Source: Prorocentrum cordatum
Lineage: Eukaryota > Sar > Dinophyceae > Prorocentrales > Prorocentraceae
Length of the DNA stretch: 64,000 nt
Assembly: GCA_963575745.1 (NCBI GenBank)
Contig: CAUYUJ010020615.1
Location: 267,736-331,735, forward strand
Reading direction: 5' to 3'
The notes beneath the pieces were generated by a model. The model ran no database searches and was not told where the DNA came from. It worked only from the letters and a program-made list of their open reading frames with translations. Numbering within the stretch: position 1 is the stretch's first letter; every line of letters starts with the position of its first letter. The translations under genes were made by a program, and so were the position numbers. Shown here in pieces: positions 46,323 to 56,759 of the stretch.

Positions 46323-47699
46323 GGTGTCGTTGTGGTGCTGGTGCGAAGTCGCCCAGTAGTAGTCTCCGCAATTCTGAAGGCGCCGCTGTGGGTGGCGCTG
46401 CTCGTCGTAGCTTCGCTCTTCTGAGGCTGCGCTTGATGTTCTCTCTCTCTCTCTCTCTCTGTATATATATATATATGTATATGTCCTGGTATATTATCTC
46501 ATCTAAATCGTTCTCGTCGTAGTCTTGCGCCTCTGCGCGTGTTGGTATATGTTCCAGTGTGTCGTCGTCCTGCTCCGTTCCCTCCATTCCGCCCATTCCT
46601 CATGGCAACTTGAAAAAATCCAGTCATTCTTCCCGCGTCGGTTGCGCCGTAATTGTCGCCCAGTAGTCGCGTTTACGTGGCCCGTGTCTGCCCCCCGCTA
46701 TGAGTCTGGTCAATCTGCCTACGCTCGCAAGGTCTCTGCATACCCATGCCTCGTAAAATTCTTTCACTCTGTCGTCCGTCATCTTCTGGTACTCCACTGC
46801 GCGCATGATTGCACATTCTCTGGTGATCAGGCGCAATTGGTTCTCGATCTCGCCGTCAGCTTCCCCATGGGTCCGTCGGCGCAGTCCCAGCGGCATCACC
46901 ATCCTTCGGTGCAGGTCCGGTCGTGTCATAATTCGTAGGCGACGACCCTGTAGCCGCACAGTCCGTGGGTGGCGTCCCAATAGTAACACTTGCCCTCGGT
47001 GATCCAATAGTCGCGCTGGTCCTCGGTGGGGATCCCGCCTCGTATGTGATCGGCGCCTTGTTGATCTGATATATTCTATGGGTCCGAAGCGTAGTGCGTC
47101 CCCCTCCCGTCTGAAATGTTCACGTAATCCTCTGCGTTGTCTGAACAGCTTCATGCGGCGTGCTCGCAGGTCTTCATAAGCTGGCGTGGGTGGTGGCCGT
47201 TGCCCATGGGGAGCGCCGCCTGTGCGATCATGTCATTGATGTCCGCGAACAGCTGGTCTATGCCCTTGCCATCGGGGACGTGCGTTTCGACTCTTGTTTC
47301 CAGCGCTTCAATGAACTCGTTGCGATGTCGTCCGGGTCGGGGCGCCTGCGCGAGTAGGTCGCTGTCTCATTTTACTGGCTTCTGCCTTTGAACTTGTTGT
47401 CGGTGTATCATCAATGTGGCAGGTGTCTGCACTGGTACGTGGTCTCGGTGGTATCTGCTGTGAATATGCTGCAATATGGTGCCCATGCGGAGGAGCGGTC
47501 CCAGGTTGATGGCGTTGCAGGAGAGTTCCTGCGGTATTTATGCAATTCGCCGTGTGTATTCCGAGGTATGTCGGGCGCCAAGGTGAGGTGCTGCTCGTGA
47601 CTAGGAGTTGGTGGCGCGCTGCGTATTGTCGTGCTCTTTGTCCTGCTCCTCTTGGTAGTCGTTCTTTCGTGCGGTACTCTCCCAGTGCCGCGTGCCGTT

Positions 47700-48080
47700 G
47701 CGTTTGTCCTCTCGCCGTGGCCGACTGAGGCGGGAAGTAGTAACCTATGGTCGTCAGTCGTATGGTATGGTACGCAATGTCCACTGCCACGCCTTTTCCG
47801 CAGAGTTCTGGTGGTGGGGCATGTACTGCTAGTAGATCCGCTCCCCGTAGTCGTCCTTGCGATGCCACCAATATTCCCGTGCTGCGGTTGGTGAGTACGC
47901 CACTCTGCCACCTTGCGTCTACGTACCTCGTCTGTTGTAGTCTTCGTTGTTCTGGTTATGTTCCTAGTCGGAGTCTTTGTGTGCCTGTCAGGATCACTAC
48001 GTCGAAATTGCTTGTTTCCTCCAGGATGCTCTGTAGGCGGCCCTCTCTAGCCGCCATCGGGCTGTAGAGCAGCAGCGCGA
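47700..48080 (-). pseudogene. LINE endonuclease fragment
   Basis: SILEETSNFDVVILTGTQ fits the early APE endonuclease box where a Glu/Gln follows a hydrophobic strand. ADLLAVHAPPPELCGKGVAV and IRLTTIGYYFPPQ fit the next strands. At least one frame change lies between them. Confidence 0.55.
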
Positions 48081-48204
48081 GGGAGGTCATCCATCGCAAC
48101 ACTTGCCATGCAGGCTTCCTCCAGCCAGTCCTGCCTCCACATTTCGATGAAATAACGGTGTGTCGGTGTGCTGCTGCCCTGACAATCTCTTGGGCCCAGA
48201 TGGC

Positions 48205-48425
48205 AGCTGGTGGAGGAGGAGGAAGAAGGGGAGGAGACGGAGGAAACAGGGGGGAGTTGGAAGTTGGAGGAGAAAGAGGAGGAGGAAGAGGAGGAGGAGG
48301 AGGAAGAGGAGGAGGAAGAGCAGGAGGAGGGGGGAATTGGAGGATGAGGAGGATCAAGAGGAGGAGAAGGAGGAGGAGGAGGAGGAGGCGGAGGAGGAGG
48401 AGGAGGAAGAGGAGGAAGAGAAGCA
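48205..48425. repeat. GGA tract at the 5' side of the decayed LINE
   Basis: (GGA)n with AAG and GGG variants. A smaller GGA run lies at 49440-49500. Repeat-derived frames only. Confidence 0.85.
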
Positions 48426-48429
48426 ACCG

Positions 48430-50400
48430 GAGGAAGACCAACAACGGACACAGCCGCTACCAATCAAACCGCCACCACCACCATCATCACAACCCAGCAA
48501 GCCCAAGCCACTCGCACCCTCACGACCATTCTCATGGGACATTCGGCAGCCCAAAAACTCCGACCCAACAAACTGACATGACGCCTAACAAAACAGAAGC
48601 AGAGCCACAACGAGCACACGCGCACAGCACACCAAGCGAACCGACTCCACCAGTAGTCACCAAATAAGTCACCATGCGCACCTACGCCCAACAGCAACAA
48701 AGCACGATCCCGAGCGAACCTATATGCCCAACATCCACGTCAGCAAGACTTTTTTTCCCCCGCAACGAAATCGCTTGAAGGTTCGAGTCGATCGCTCCGC
48801 CACTCTCGAAATCCGCTGCACCTCTAGAGGGCTATCCTCCCGGACGCAAGCCGACAGCAGTGCAATGAAGAGGTCAAAAACTTGCAGTAGTCCCGGGCTC
48901 GGGTAATCGGGAAAGGACCGGGACGAGGAGGACGAGGACGACTAGGAAACACACAACCAGCTAATTCGCGCCAGCGGCAACGACAATGAACCTTGGGGCA
49001 CGGAGGCAGCTCGCATCTCCATCCAACATTGAAAACCAATCGAGCTCGAATTGTAAGCGGGGCGGGGAGGAAGGAGGGGGGACAGCCAGACAAGTTACTG
49101 AAATCAGTAGGCCATCCCAGCTCAGATTATCTAAATCGAGCACGTTTAACTAGAGAGAGCGCGCAAGAAAGCCCCAACGGCGTGAGACTGGCAAGGCGCA
49201 GAGTTGCACCCAAATGGCAACTGATAGACGAAGTGGTGGATGAGGCTGTCCACACGGACGTCCCGCGTGGAGGCGGCTGGCCAGCGAAGGCAGCGCGGGC
49301 TAGCAACGGCTCCTGGGAGGGAGGGAGCGGCCGACAAGACCGGGCGGCACGTCAGTGGCCCACCCCCGCGCGCAACCGGCGCAAATGCCAATTCTTCGCA
49401 CGGGAGCGCCCACCCCGGCGCACTCCGCGCCACGCCCCGTGGAGAGGAGGAGGAGGAGGAGGAGGAGGAGGAGGGGGAGGAGGAGGAAGGGGGGGAGAAG
49501 GGCGATTTTGCGCCCCTGTCGAGCGGCCTGGGCCTTAGCGGCCTCCAGTGCCCCGCCAGCTAGGCTGCCCCGTGCGGGTCCGGAGGCCCCTGAAAGCGGC
49601 GGAACGCGCGCGAGGCAGAACTCGCATGCCCCCCTGGGCCTCCACAGCCGCGGATGGACCTGCCGGCGCGGAGCCGCCGATCGGCGCCACGATTCGGAGG
49701 GGGGAAGACAAAGCGGAGGGAACGGAGCGGAGGAGGGCGACGGTACGCCCAGAACGGGCGTTGTCGGCGTTCTCGGCCCCCACGGCCGCGAAGCTTCCTG
49801 CGCGCGCGAGCGCGCTGGGGCATGCCGTGTGAAACGGGCAGCGCGAAAGCAAAATCGGCATATGAGCTACGTGTCAGAACAATGGCCTCGTAGACACGGG
49901 GAACACTGCAACCCTGGCGGTCGCCGCGCTGCCTGCGACGCACTGCCTGGAGCAGAGCGGCGGGCTAGACGAACATGAACGCGCGGGAGGAGGAAGGAGG
50001 AATCGGCACTACAATCATCATCAGTCAAGTTCTCGGAGTTTCAGCCCCAGTGCGTTGCGGCACTCAAACGGCCCGCTGGCGGCCGAGTGGCGGGCCCAAC
50101 AGTGCGTGAGGCACGCCCCGCGCGCGGCCGGAGCACGGCGTCGCAGCGCTGGCGCAGCGTCCTCGGAGTGCGCCGGCTCGAGCAGCAGGAAGCTGGCCAG
50201 TCGTAGTTCTGGTGCGGTCAGGCGCGCGATGCCCACTTCGCGATGCACTGCTGCGGACACGCGCGGGCGCTCTGCGTAATGCTCGATGGAATCTCCCCCG
50301 GCTGCGCAGCCGAAGTAGCACGCAGACCGAACCTGGAAGCGGCGGCTTGTGACCCAGCCATTCCAGAGTGACCGGATGCAAGCGGCCAGCGCCCCAGAGG
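48430..50400. other. Intergenic, no gene seen
   Basis: The sequence is mixed. The GC-rich open frames on both strands (for example 48990-49980) have random Arg/Gly/Pro/Ala composition and no conserved motif. I see no RNA gene. Confidence 0.45.
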
Positions 50401-50402
50401 AC

Positions 50403-50632
50403 CCAAAGTGTCTAAGCTAGACATTGAGAGTTTGTTGTCTAACACGCAGACATCAATGTCATGATGTCTATTACAGTAACATGATGTCTATTGCGTTAAC
50501 ATGATGTAGCATCACGCTACTTTAACTTACATCATGTTAATGTAAAAGACATCATGTTACTGTAATAGACATCATGGCATTGGTGTTTGCGTGTTAGACA
50601 ACAAACTCCCAATGTCTAGCTTAGACATTTGG
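50403..50632. mobile_element. 230-bp near-perfect palindromic MITE
   Basis: The whole segment is an inverted repeat. Ends read CCAAAGTGTCTAAGCTAGAC and, inverted, CCAAATGTCTAAGCTAGAC. Inner arms share GAGTTTGTTGTCTAACACGC and two or three tandem AACATGATGTCTATT units. The centre near 50513 is only a few bases. It is AT-rich against a GC-rich background. No coding capacity or clear target-site duplication. Confidence 0.85.
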
Positions 50633-51097
50633 CTTCATACGTCCCGTCCAATGGCACATCCATCATCAGTCATACACGCGTCGGCGCACACAAGCAGTAT
50701 ACATAGTATTTGCGGTTAGCACTGATAACATATTTGGGCAGGTTTGTGCGAATATGGTTTCGTTAAATATTGCGTTGTCTGGTGTGGCGTGTTGGAATGC
50801 CTGTGGGCTATCTGGTCGGATTTACGCATTGTTCTGACGGCCCGCCCCCCCTCTCGACGCCCCTTTGCGCGCGCCGCGCACCCCCCCCCCCCCACCCTGG
50901 CGGCCCATTTCCTCTCTCGACGCCCCTTTGCGCGCGCCGCGCGCCCCCCTCTCGCCCCGCGTTGTCTGCTGTGGCGCGTTGGAATGCCTGCGGGCTGTCT
51001 GGTAGGGTGCACGCCGTGTTCTGAACGCCTATTCCCCCTCTCGACGCCCCATTTGCGCGCGACGCAGGGTTGGGGGTGTGTGTGCATCTGTGTTGTC

Positions 51098-51485
51098 CTC
51101 TCCTCCTCCTCCTCCTCCTTCTCCTCCTCCTCCTCCTCCTCCCTCCCCCTCCTCCCTCCTCCTCCTCCTCCCTCCCTCCCTCCCTCCCTCCTCTCCCTCC
51201 CTCCCTCCCTCCCTCCTCCTCCCTCCTCCCTCCCTCCCTCTCCTCCTCCTCCTCCCCTCCTCCTCTCCTCCTCCTCCTCTCCTCCTCCTCCTCCTCATCC
51301 TCATCCTCATCCCTCCCTCCTCCTCCCTCCTCCCCCTCCTCCTCTCCTCCTCCTCTCTCCTCCTCCTCCTCCTCCTCCCCCTCCTCCCCCCCTCTTCCTC
51401 CTCCTTTTTCCCCCCCCCTCTTCCTCCTCCTTTTCCCCCTTCCTCCCCCTCCTCCTCCTCCTCCTCCTCCTCCTCCTTTTCCATC
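51098..51485. repeat. Long TCC/CCT tract
   Basis: Nearly 390 bases of pyrimidine-only (CTC)n and (CCCT)n. Forward frames are poly-Ser/Pro/Leu; reverse frames poly-Glu/Gly/Arg. Confidence 0.9.
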
Positions 51486-52019
51486 TCCTGGCTGCAACAG
51501 AAAACTCACCCAGACGATCTCCCACCCCACTTGGCCCCCTCACTCTTATCCGCAAGTGCGGGGTTCTGCGTAGTTCGAGTTTGATCACTTTTACGTGCAG
51601 ATCCACTCCAGTTCCTCATCTATCAACTCGTTCTCAACATTGGCAGGCTGGCCATTGTCAAGCATCGGGCCACTGTAGCCCGCCAAAAAATACCATGAGG
51701 CCTGGTGCCCCTGCGAGCTAATTTCGTTCAGCCAGTCATAGGTAAGCGACCCGTGCGGCGCTGCAGCCAAGGTCACTCTTGCTCCGATCAGGTCGGGCCA
51801 GTCCTGGCGTGAGAGAGGAGAAGCAGGAGAGGAGGGCGGGGGGAGGAGGAGGGGTAGGAGTCGGAGGAGCAGGACTGGGAGGAGTAGGAGGAGGAGGAAG
51901 AGGAAGCAGAGGAGAAAGAGAAGGAGGAGGGATGATGAAGAGGACGATTATGATGGTGATGCTGATGATCATGTTGCTCATGAGGGGGAGGGTCGATGAG
52001 GGAGGAGGAGTTAAATGAG

Positions 52020-52145
52020 AATGAGGAGGAGGAGGAGGAGGAGGAGGAGGAGGAGGAGAAGGGGGAGGAGGAGGAGGAGGAGGGGGGGAGGAGGAGGGGG
52101 AGGATGAGCAGCAGCAGCAGCAGCAGGAGCAGGAGGAGGAGGATC
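52020..52145. repeat. GAG tract with a short GCA run
   Basis: (GAG)n with G-rich interruptions, then five GCA units near 52108-52124. Preceded at 51790-51930 by a looser purine-rich stretch. Confidence 0.85.
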
Positions 52146-52637
52146 GGCCAACCAGAAGGGTGGGGGGAGGGGGGGTCCTACCCCAATATGTTCCTAATCA
52201 CGAGGTCCAGGCCACACCTATGATACGTCTTGCACGCGTTGGCGATCCCCCGAATGCGGAGAGCCAATTCCAAATTGAAAGCAAGGCCGCGCCATGACTT
52301 GCCAGGCCCCCCCGTCGCCCGCTCGCGTTCCGCGCGCCGCCGCCCGTCCGCCCCCTTTTCCATCCAGGGGGCGGCGGCAAAAAGGCGCGCAGTTCGCGAA
52401 CGGGTCGGAGAGAGCTTGACAGGTCACGGCACGGGGGCGGGGAGTCACGACAGCCCCCGATCCTCAATCCACGTCAGGGGTTGCTGCCAACTCGGCCACG
52501 CGCACGGCCATGCATAGTTTTCGCGGCGTTCGTCCCTTGCCCCTGGAATCACAAGTGCCATCTCGGACGCTCGAGCCTCTCTCGCCTCCTCCTCGCCATC
52601 GCCCTGTTCCGCAATTATGGTAAGTGTGATTCGCCAA

Positions 52638-52764
52638 CAGGGCTCGACCTAAACAATGTGTTCGCGATTCCGTGGGCAGTTTTTCGGTCCCAGGACGCGT
52701 GCACAACTGTGAAAATGCCTTTAATATAACGGACAAACAAGCACAATGTTTAGGTCGAGCCCTG
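52638..52764. mobile_element. hAT-like MITE, second family member
   Basis: The termini CAGGGCTCGACCTAAACA and, inverted, TGTTTAGGTCGAGCCCTG are perfect over 18 bases and match the family of 10359-10498. The 127-base element has a related end block (ATGTGTTCGCG). The flanking octamers TTCGCCAA and TTTCCCAG match at 5 of 8 positions, consistent with a decayed 8-bp target duplication. Confidence 0.75.
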
Positions 52765-52910
52765 TTTCCCAGGGGCCCATCCAGTCCGCAGGGCCCCCGC
52801 GCCGACCAGGGCCCACACTGGCCGAAGGCGATCGACCAGAGCCCCGACAGGAGGGGCGGGGCATGACGGGTGGCGGGGCGTTGTTGCAGCTGTCTTTTTC
52901 TTCTCCCCCT

Positions 52911-52911
<1 letters not shown>

Positions 52912-52953
<42 letters not shown>

Positions 52954-53470
52954 ACCCCCAGCGCGCCCCCTCCTCCTCATCCTCCCCCTCCCCCTCCGCC
53001 TCCTCCTCCTCCTCCTCCCCTACTCCTCCTCCTCCTCCGCCTACTCTACCTCCTCATCATCCGCCTCCTCCTCCCCCTCCTCCTCCTCCTCCTCCCCCCC
53101 CTCGTCCCCTCCTCCTCGTCCGTCCCGTCCTCCTCCTCTCCTCCTCCGCCTCCGCCCCCTCCTCCCCCCTCCCCCTCCTCTCCCCTCCTCCTCCTCCTCA
53201 TCCTCCCTCCTCCTCAATCCCTTCCTCTCATCCTCACCATCACCATCCTCTTCCGGTCCTTCCCTACCTCCCCTCGTCCTCCTCGTCTTCCTCGTCATCG
53301 TCATCCTCCTCTCTCTCTCCTCCCCTCCTCCTCCTCCTCCTCCCTCCTCCTCCTCCCCTCGTCCTCGTCCTCCTCCTCCTCCTCCTCCTCCTCCTCCTCC
53401 TCCTCCTCCTTCTCTTCATCCTCCCCCTCTCCCTCCTCCGAACCCTCCTCCTCCTCCGAACCCTCACCAC
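52912..53470. repeat. 40-base C run followed by TCC tracts
   Basis: An uninterrupted run of 40 C (52912-52951) precedes about 500 bases of (CTC)n and pyrimidine-rich sequence. Homopolymers this long are prone to assembly-length error. Confidence 0.85.
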
Positions 53471-53507
53471 CTTGCCTATATGTTTGGAATTCGTTCGGAA
53501 GCCCCAC

Positions 53508-53810
53508 GGCAACGAGGACCGCCCCCAACACGCCCCCCCGCTGCGCCTCGCCGAGAGATTTCCAGGGGCGTCGCGATCGCCCCCGCCCCCGCCCCAGCAG
53601 GCCAGCCCATGGTTTGGGCATCTCTTCACAGAGCTCGGAACTCCTATGGCAACGAGGACCGCCCCACCCTTCCCCGCTGCGCCTCGCCGAAAGATTCCCT
53701 GGGGCGTCGCGATCACCCTCGCCCCAGCCCCAACAAGCCAGCCCGTGGTCTAGACATCTCTTCGCGCAGCGCTCGAGATCTCGAGGGCGCCGCGATCGCC
53801 CCGAGCCGAA
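53508..53810 (+). repeat. 140-bp tandem duplication, about two copies
   Basis: GGCAACGAGGACCGCCCC occurs at 53508 and 53648. Each is followed by CGCTGCGCCTCGCCGA, GGGCGTCGCGATC and CAGCCC at equal spacing. A partial third unit ends near 53800 (GGCGCCGCGATCGCC). Confidence 0.7.
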
Positions 53811-53874
53811 CTTTCAGGAGAGGGGGGCAGACCTGCGACGCGGCGAAGGGGCCTCTAGTTGCGCTAGAATGGAG

Positions 53875-54240
53875 GAGGGGGGGATGAGGAGGAGGGGAGG
53901 AGGAGGAGGAGGAGGAGGAGGAGGAATGGGGGGGGGGGAGGAGGAGGAGGAAGGGAGGAAGGAGGAGGGGTGCTAGGGGGGATGGCGAGGACGATGAAGG
54001 GTAGGACGAAGTGGGGGGGCGCGGATGAGGATGTTGATGAAGATGAGGATGATGATGATGATGAGGAGAAGGAGGACGAGGAGGAGGAGGAGGAGGAGGA
54101 GGAGGAGGAGGAGGAATACGAGGAGGATGCGGATGAGAAGGATGAGGATGACTAGGAGGAGGAGGAGGAAAAGGAGGACGGGGGGGAGGGGGAGGAGGAG
54201 GAGGAGGAGGAGGAGGAGGAGGAGGGGGACGGCGACGACG

Positions 54241-54313
<73 letters not shown>

Positions 54314-54315
54314 GC
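53875..54315. repeat. GGA tracts ending in about 23 GAC units
   Basis: Purine-rich (GGA)n and (GAT/GAG)n stretches run into a pure (GAC)n array at 54243-54311. Immediately afterwards (54358-54420) the same strand turns pyrimidine-rich (TCC). Confidence 0.9.
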
Positions 54316-54485
54316 GCGCCGAGACACCCCCGAGGCCCATCTTCGCACCGCTTCTCCCCTCCTCCTCCTCCTCCTCCCTCTCCCTCCTCCTCATCCTCCT
54401 CTGCGTCCGTCTCCGCCTCCCCCGCTGACGCACGTCGGCCAACCCCTGTTGAGCGGCCCGCGCGGCGAAACTCACGCCGACAGGA

Positions 54486-54660
54486 TCACTTGTCAGGCCG
54501 GAACGCGCCTGCCTCGTTGAGGAGCTGCAGGTCCAGGCGGGCGAACACGCCCTGCCCCCAGTTCCCGCTGTGGGCCATCTCTGCGAGGGCCGCGAACAGC
54601 GCGTTCAGGGACTCGTCCTTCCACGTCGCGTACAAGCGAGGGTGGCCCAGCCAAGGGATC
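54486..54660 (-). CDS. Gene 3, last exon (transposase-like family)
   Basis: After the acceptor CACGCAAG|GATCCC the frame encodes 57 residues: IPWLGHPRLYATWKDESLNA, AALAEMAHSGNWGQGVFARL and a C-terminus FRPDK. Joined to the exon at 55483-55883 it reads ...HAFLHLTER-IPWLGHPRLY..., continuous with the order GxPxxYxxWxDExxN that I recall in a large dinoflagellate family. The E of the DES motif could be the last acidic residue of an RNase H-like active site; this is inference. Confidence 0.65.
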
Positions 54661-55482
54661 CTTGCGTGAATCCAATCAAACATTTTCTTCCTCCTCCTCC
54701 TCCTCCTTCTCCTCTTCCTCCTCCTCCTCCGCCTCCTCCTTCTCCTCGTCCTCCTCCTTCTCCTCCTCCTCCTCCTAGTCATCCTCATCCTTCTCATCCG
54801 CATCCTCATCCGCATCCTCATCCTCGTCTTATCCTCGTCCTCCTCGTCCTCCCCCATTGTCCGCTTCCTCCCCCTGCTCATCCTCCTGTTTCTGATCCTG
54901 CTCATGCTTATGCTGCTGCTGCTGCCGCTGCTAATGCTGCTGCTGCTGCTGCTGCTGCTGCTCCTCCTCCTCCTCCTCCTCCATCCTCGTTCCTGCCTCG
55001 TCCTCCCCTCCACCTCCTCCTCCTCCTCCTCCTCCTCCTCCTCCTCCTTACCCCTCCCTCCTCCACCTCCTCTCCTCCTCTCCTCCTCCTCCTACCTCCT
55101 CCTCCTCCAATCCTTCCCCGCTCCTCCTCCTCCCTCCCTCCTCCTCCATCCTCCTCCTACCTCCTCCTCCTCCTCCTCCTCCTCCTCCTCACTCCCCCTA
55201 ACCCCCCTCCTCCTCCTCCTCCTCCATCCTCCTTCTCTCCTACCTCCCTCTCCTCCCTCCCCCTAACCCTCCTCCTCCTCCTCCTCTTCCTCCACTCTCC
55301 TATCCTACTTACATCCACTCTCCCTCCTCCCCTCCTTCAACCTCCCCACCTATCCCCCTTCTCTCCCTCCTCCTCCTCCTCCACATCTCCTCACTCGTCA
55401 TCCACCACCCCCCTCCTCCTCCTCCTCCTCCTCCTCCTATGGCGATGGTGATGGTGATGGTTCCCTTATACGTGCCCAAGTC
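54661..55482 (-). other. Candidate GA-AG intron filled with TCC repeats (822 bp)
   Basis: Donor GAGAG|GACTTGG and acceptor GCAAG|GATCCCTTGG share AG|GA and TTGG. Both are phase 2. No GT donor gives as clean a join; GTATAAGG lies 12 bases downstream of the proposed donor and is the main alternative. The interior from 54690 to 55440 is mostly pyrimidine on the plus strand (CTC, CTG), so purine on the transcript. Confidence 0.55.
54690..55440. repeat. TCC/CTG low-complexity tract inside the gene 3 intron
   Basis: (CTC)n with ATC, CTG (54912-54962) and CCCTCC variants. Frames are poly-Pro/Ser/Leu only. Confidence 0.85.
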
Positions 55483-55883
55483 CTCTCAGTAAGATGTAGG
55501 AACGCATGGTGCTTCGGCCTGTAGACGATGCCAGCCGACGGGCACAACATCAGGTGCTTGAGGCACAGGACCCTCAAGTGAGCGCACTCGGCGGCAGTGG
55601 GCACGTCGGAGAGCTCCTTCAGAAAGTTGACCCACTCCAGGAGGGGCTTGGCGCAAGCCAAGATCTCGACGCCATTCTTGATGTCGTCCACGAACTGCGG
55701 GAGGAAGCACTCGACGCAAAAGATGAAAAGCGTTGCTGCCTCCCCGCCCCTGAGCTTCAACTTCGGGGCGTCCTCGGTGCCAAGCATTGCAACGTTGAAG
55801 CCGTCGATCTCATCGGGCTCACGGCCCAGGCGCCGTTCGCTGGCATACCAGTTGTCAAGCTTGGCGTTCAACACGCCGAACGC
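55483..55883 (-). CDS. Gene 3, middle exon (transposase-like family)
   Basis: The frame between an acceptor ACAAG|GCGTTC and a donor GAGAG|GACT encodes about 133 residues: AFGVLNAKLDNWYASERRLG, LRGGEAATLFIFCVECFLPQ, HLRVLCLKHLMLCPSAGIVY, RPKHHAFLHLTER. The K-L-R-G-x-E-A pattern and PKHHxFLHL are hallmarks, as I recall, of a family found in very many copies in dinoflagellate genomes. The ATG upstream of the Pro-rich run is intronic. Confidence 0.7.
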
Positions 55884-56104
55884 CTTGTCTGGATCGCCAT
55901 TTCCATCGAGATGGGCGGGGGGCGGGGGGCGGGGGCTGCCATCTCGATGGGACGGGGTCCGAAGGGCAATGGGGCCCGCCCTGCGGGGGGAGGGGAAGGG
56001 GGGGGGAGGGGGCGGAGGGAAGGGATGGGGCAAGGAAGGGCGGGAAGGTGGGGAGAGGGGAGGGATTGGATGGGGGAGGAGGTCGAGGTGAAGGGGGCGA
56101 GCGC
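55884..56104 (-). other. Candidate GC-AG intron with internal hairpin (221 bp)
   Basis: Donor GATGCAG|GCGCTCGCC and acceptor GACAAG|GCGTTCGGC share AG|GCG.TCG.C. Both are phase 0. No GT lies close to the donor. Near the 3' end, CCATCGAGATGG and CCATCTCGATGG (55903-55914, 55939-55950) form a perfect 12-bp stem around a C/G-rich loop. Confidence 0.6.
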
Positions 56105-56400
56105 CTGCATCTGCCGAGTCTGCTTCTCGCCAGCTCCTCCAGTAAGGCGACGGCTCTCAGAGCTGATCGCCCCCCACAAGATGACCGCGATCACGAAGCC
56201 CAGCACGCCCAAGGGAACAGTGTGTAGGTAGTCCACGCCGTATGTGTCAGCAAATGAAATGCCTAGTGCGCCATGGTCCAAGATGGGGTTGCGGAATTTC
56301 GTTAGGCTCGAGGCTGACGGCCTCCAAAAAGCAAGCTTGAACGGAGGTTTGAGCGCCATGAAATGGGCGACGTCGGGGAGGCTGGGCTGGGGCCTGAGAA
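56105..56400 (-). CDS. Gene 3, upstream exon, cut by the assembly gap
   Basis: The exon encodes FRNPILDHGALGISFADTYG then VDYLHTVPLGVLGFVIAVIL, WGAISSESRRL and a Lys/Gln-rich end before the GC donor. The D-x-L-H-T-x-x-L-G-V motif is typical of transposase-like families; the Asp may be catalytic. The exon or its upstream neighbour runs into 100 N, so the N-terminal half of the gene is not visible. Confidence 0.65.
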
Positions 56401-56500
56401 NNNNNNNNNNNNNNNNNNNNNNNNNNNNNNNNNNNNNNNNNNNNNNNNNNNNNNNNNNNNNNNNNNNNNNNNNNNNNNNNNNNNNNNNNNNNNNNNNNNN
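56401..56500. other. Assembly gap (100 N)
   Basis: Exactly 100 N, the conventional placeholder for a gap of unknown size. The sequence beyond it (56501-56760) is CG-rich and shows no continuation of gene 3. Confidence 0.99.
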
Positions 56501-56759
56501 CCGCCGCCGACCGCGGGGAGCATCAAAAACACGCGCGCCCCGCCCCTCGGGGCAGAGTGTCGGGGTCGGGGGTCGGGGCAGAGGGGCGGGGTCGGGCGCG
56601 TTTTTGCTGCTCCCCCCCAAAGCTCCCCAAGGGCGGGAGCGGGCCCAAGGCGGGCCCAAGGGCGGGGGCCGCGGGCCCCGCGGGGGCCGCGGGCCGCGGG
56701 CCCGAGGCGCGCTCGGGCCCGTGGCGGGCTCGGGCCGAGCCTGCGGGCTCGCGCTTCCT

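Larger units (their letters stand above)
44410..48080 (-). mobile_element. Decayed LINE-type retrotransposon (EN, RT, zinc finger)
   Basis: Read 5' to 3' on the minus strand, with frame changes: an APE-type endonuclease fragment (LQSILEETSNFDVVILTGTQ near 47970-48030; IRLTTIGYYFPPQ near 47740-47780), an intermediate region (46624-47154), reverse transcriptase boxes (KIIYNIVGPIGKAYYS near 46130-46180; YIATSKDMSNAFAS near 45950-45990; a YADD-equivalent at 45621-45638), and a C-terminal C2H2-like finger. Frames shift several times and a CT/TA microsatellite (46441-46480) interrupts it. It is non-functional. The base composition is less GC-rich than the neighbours. Confidence 0.75.

Noticed and set aside
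48960-49980. Open frames on both strands near 49.0-50.0 kb
   Set aside because: Arg/Ala/Pro composition expected from high GC; no start context or family landmark.
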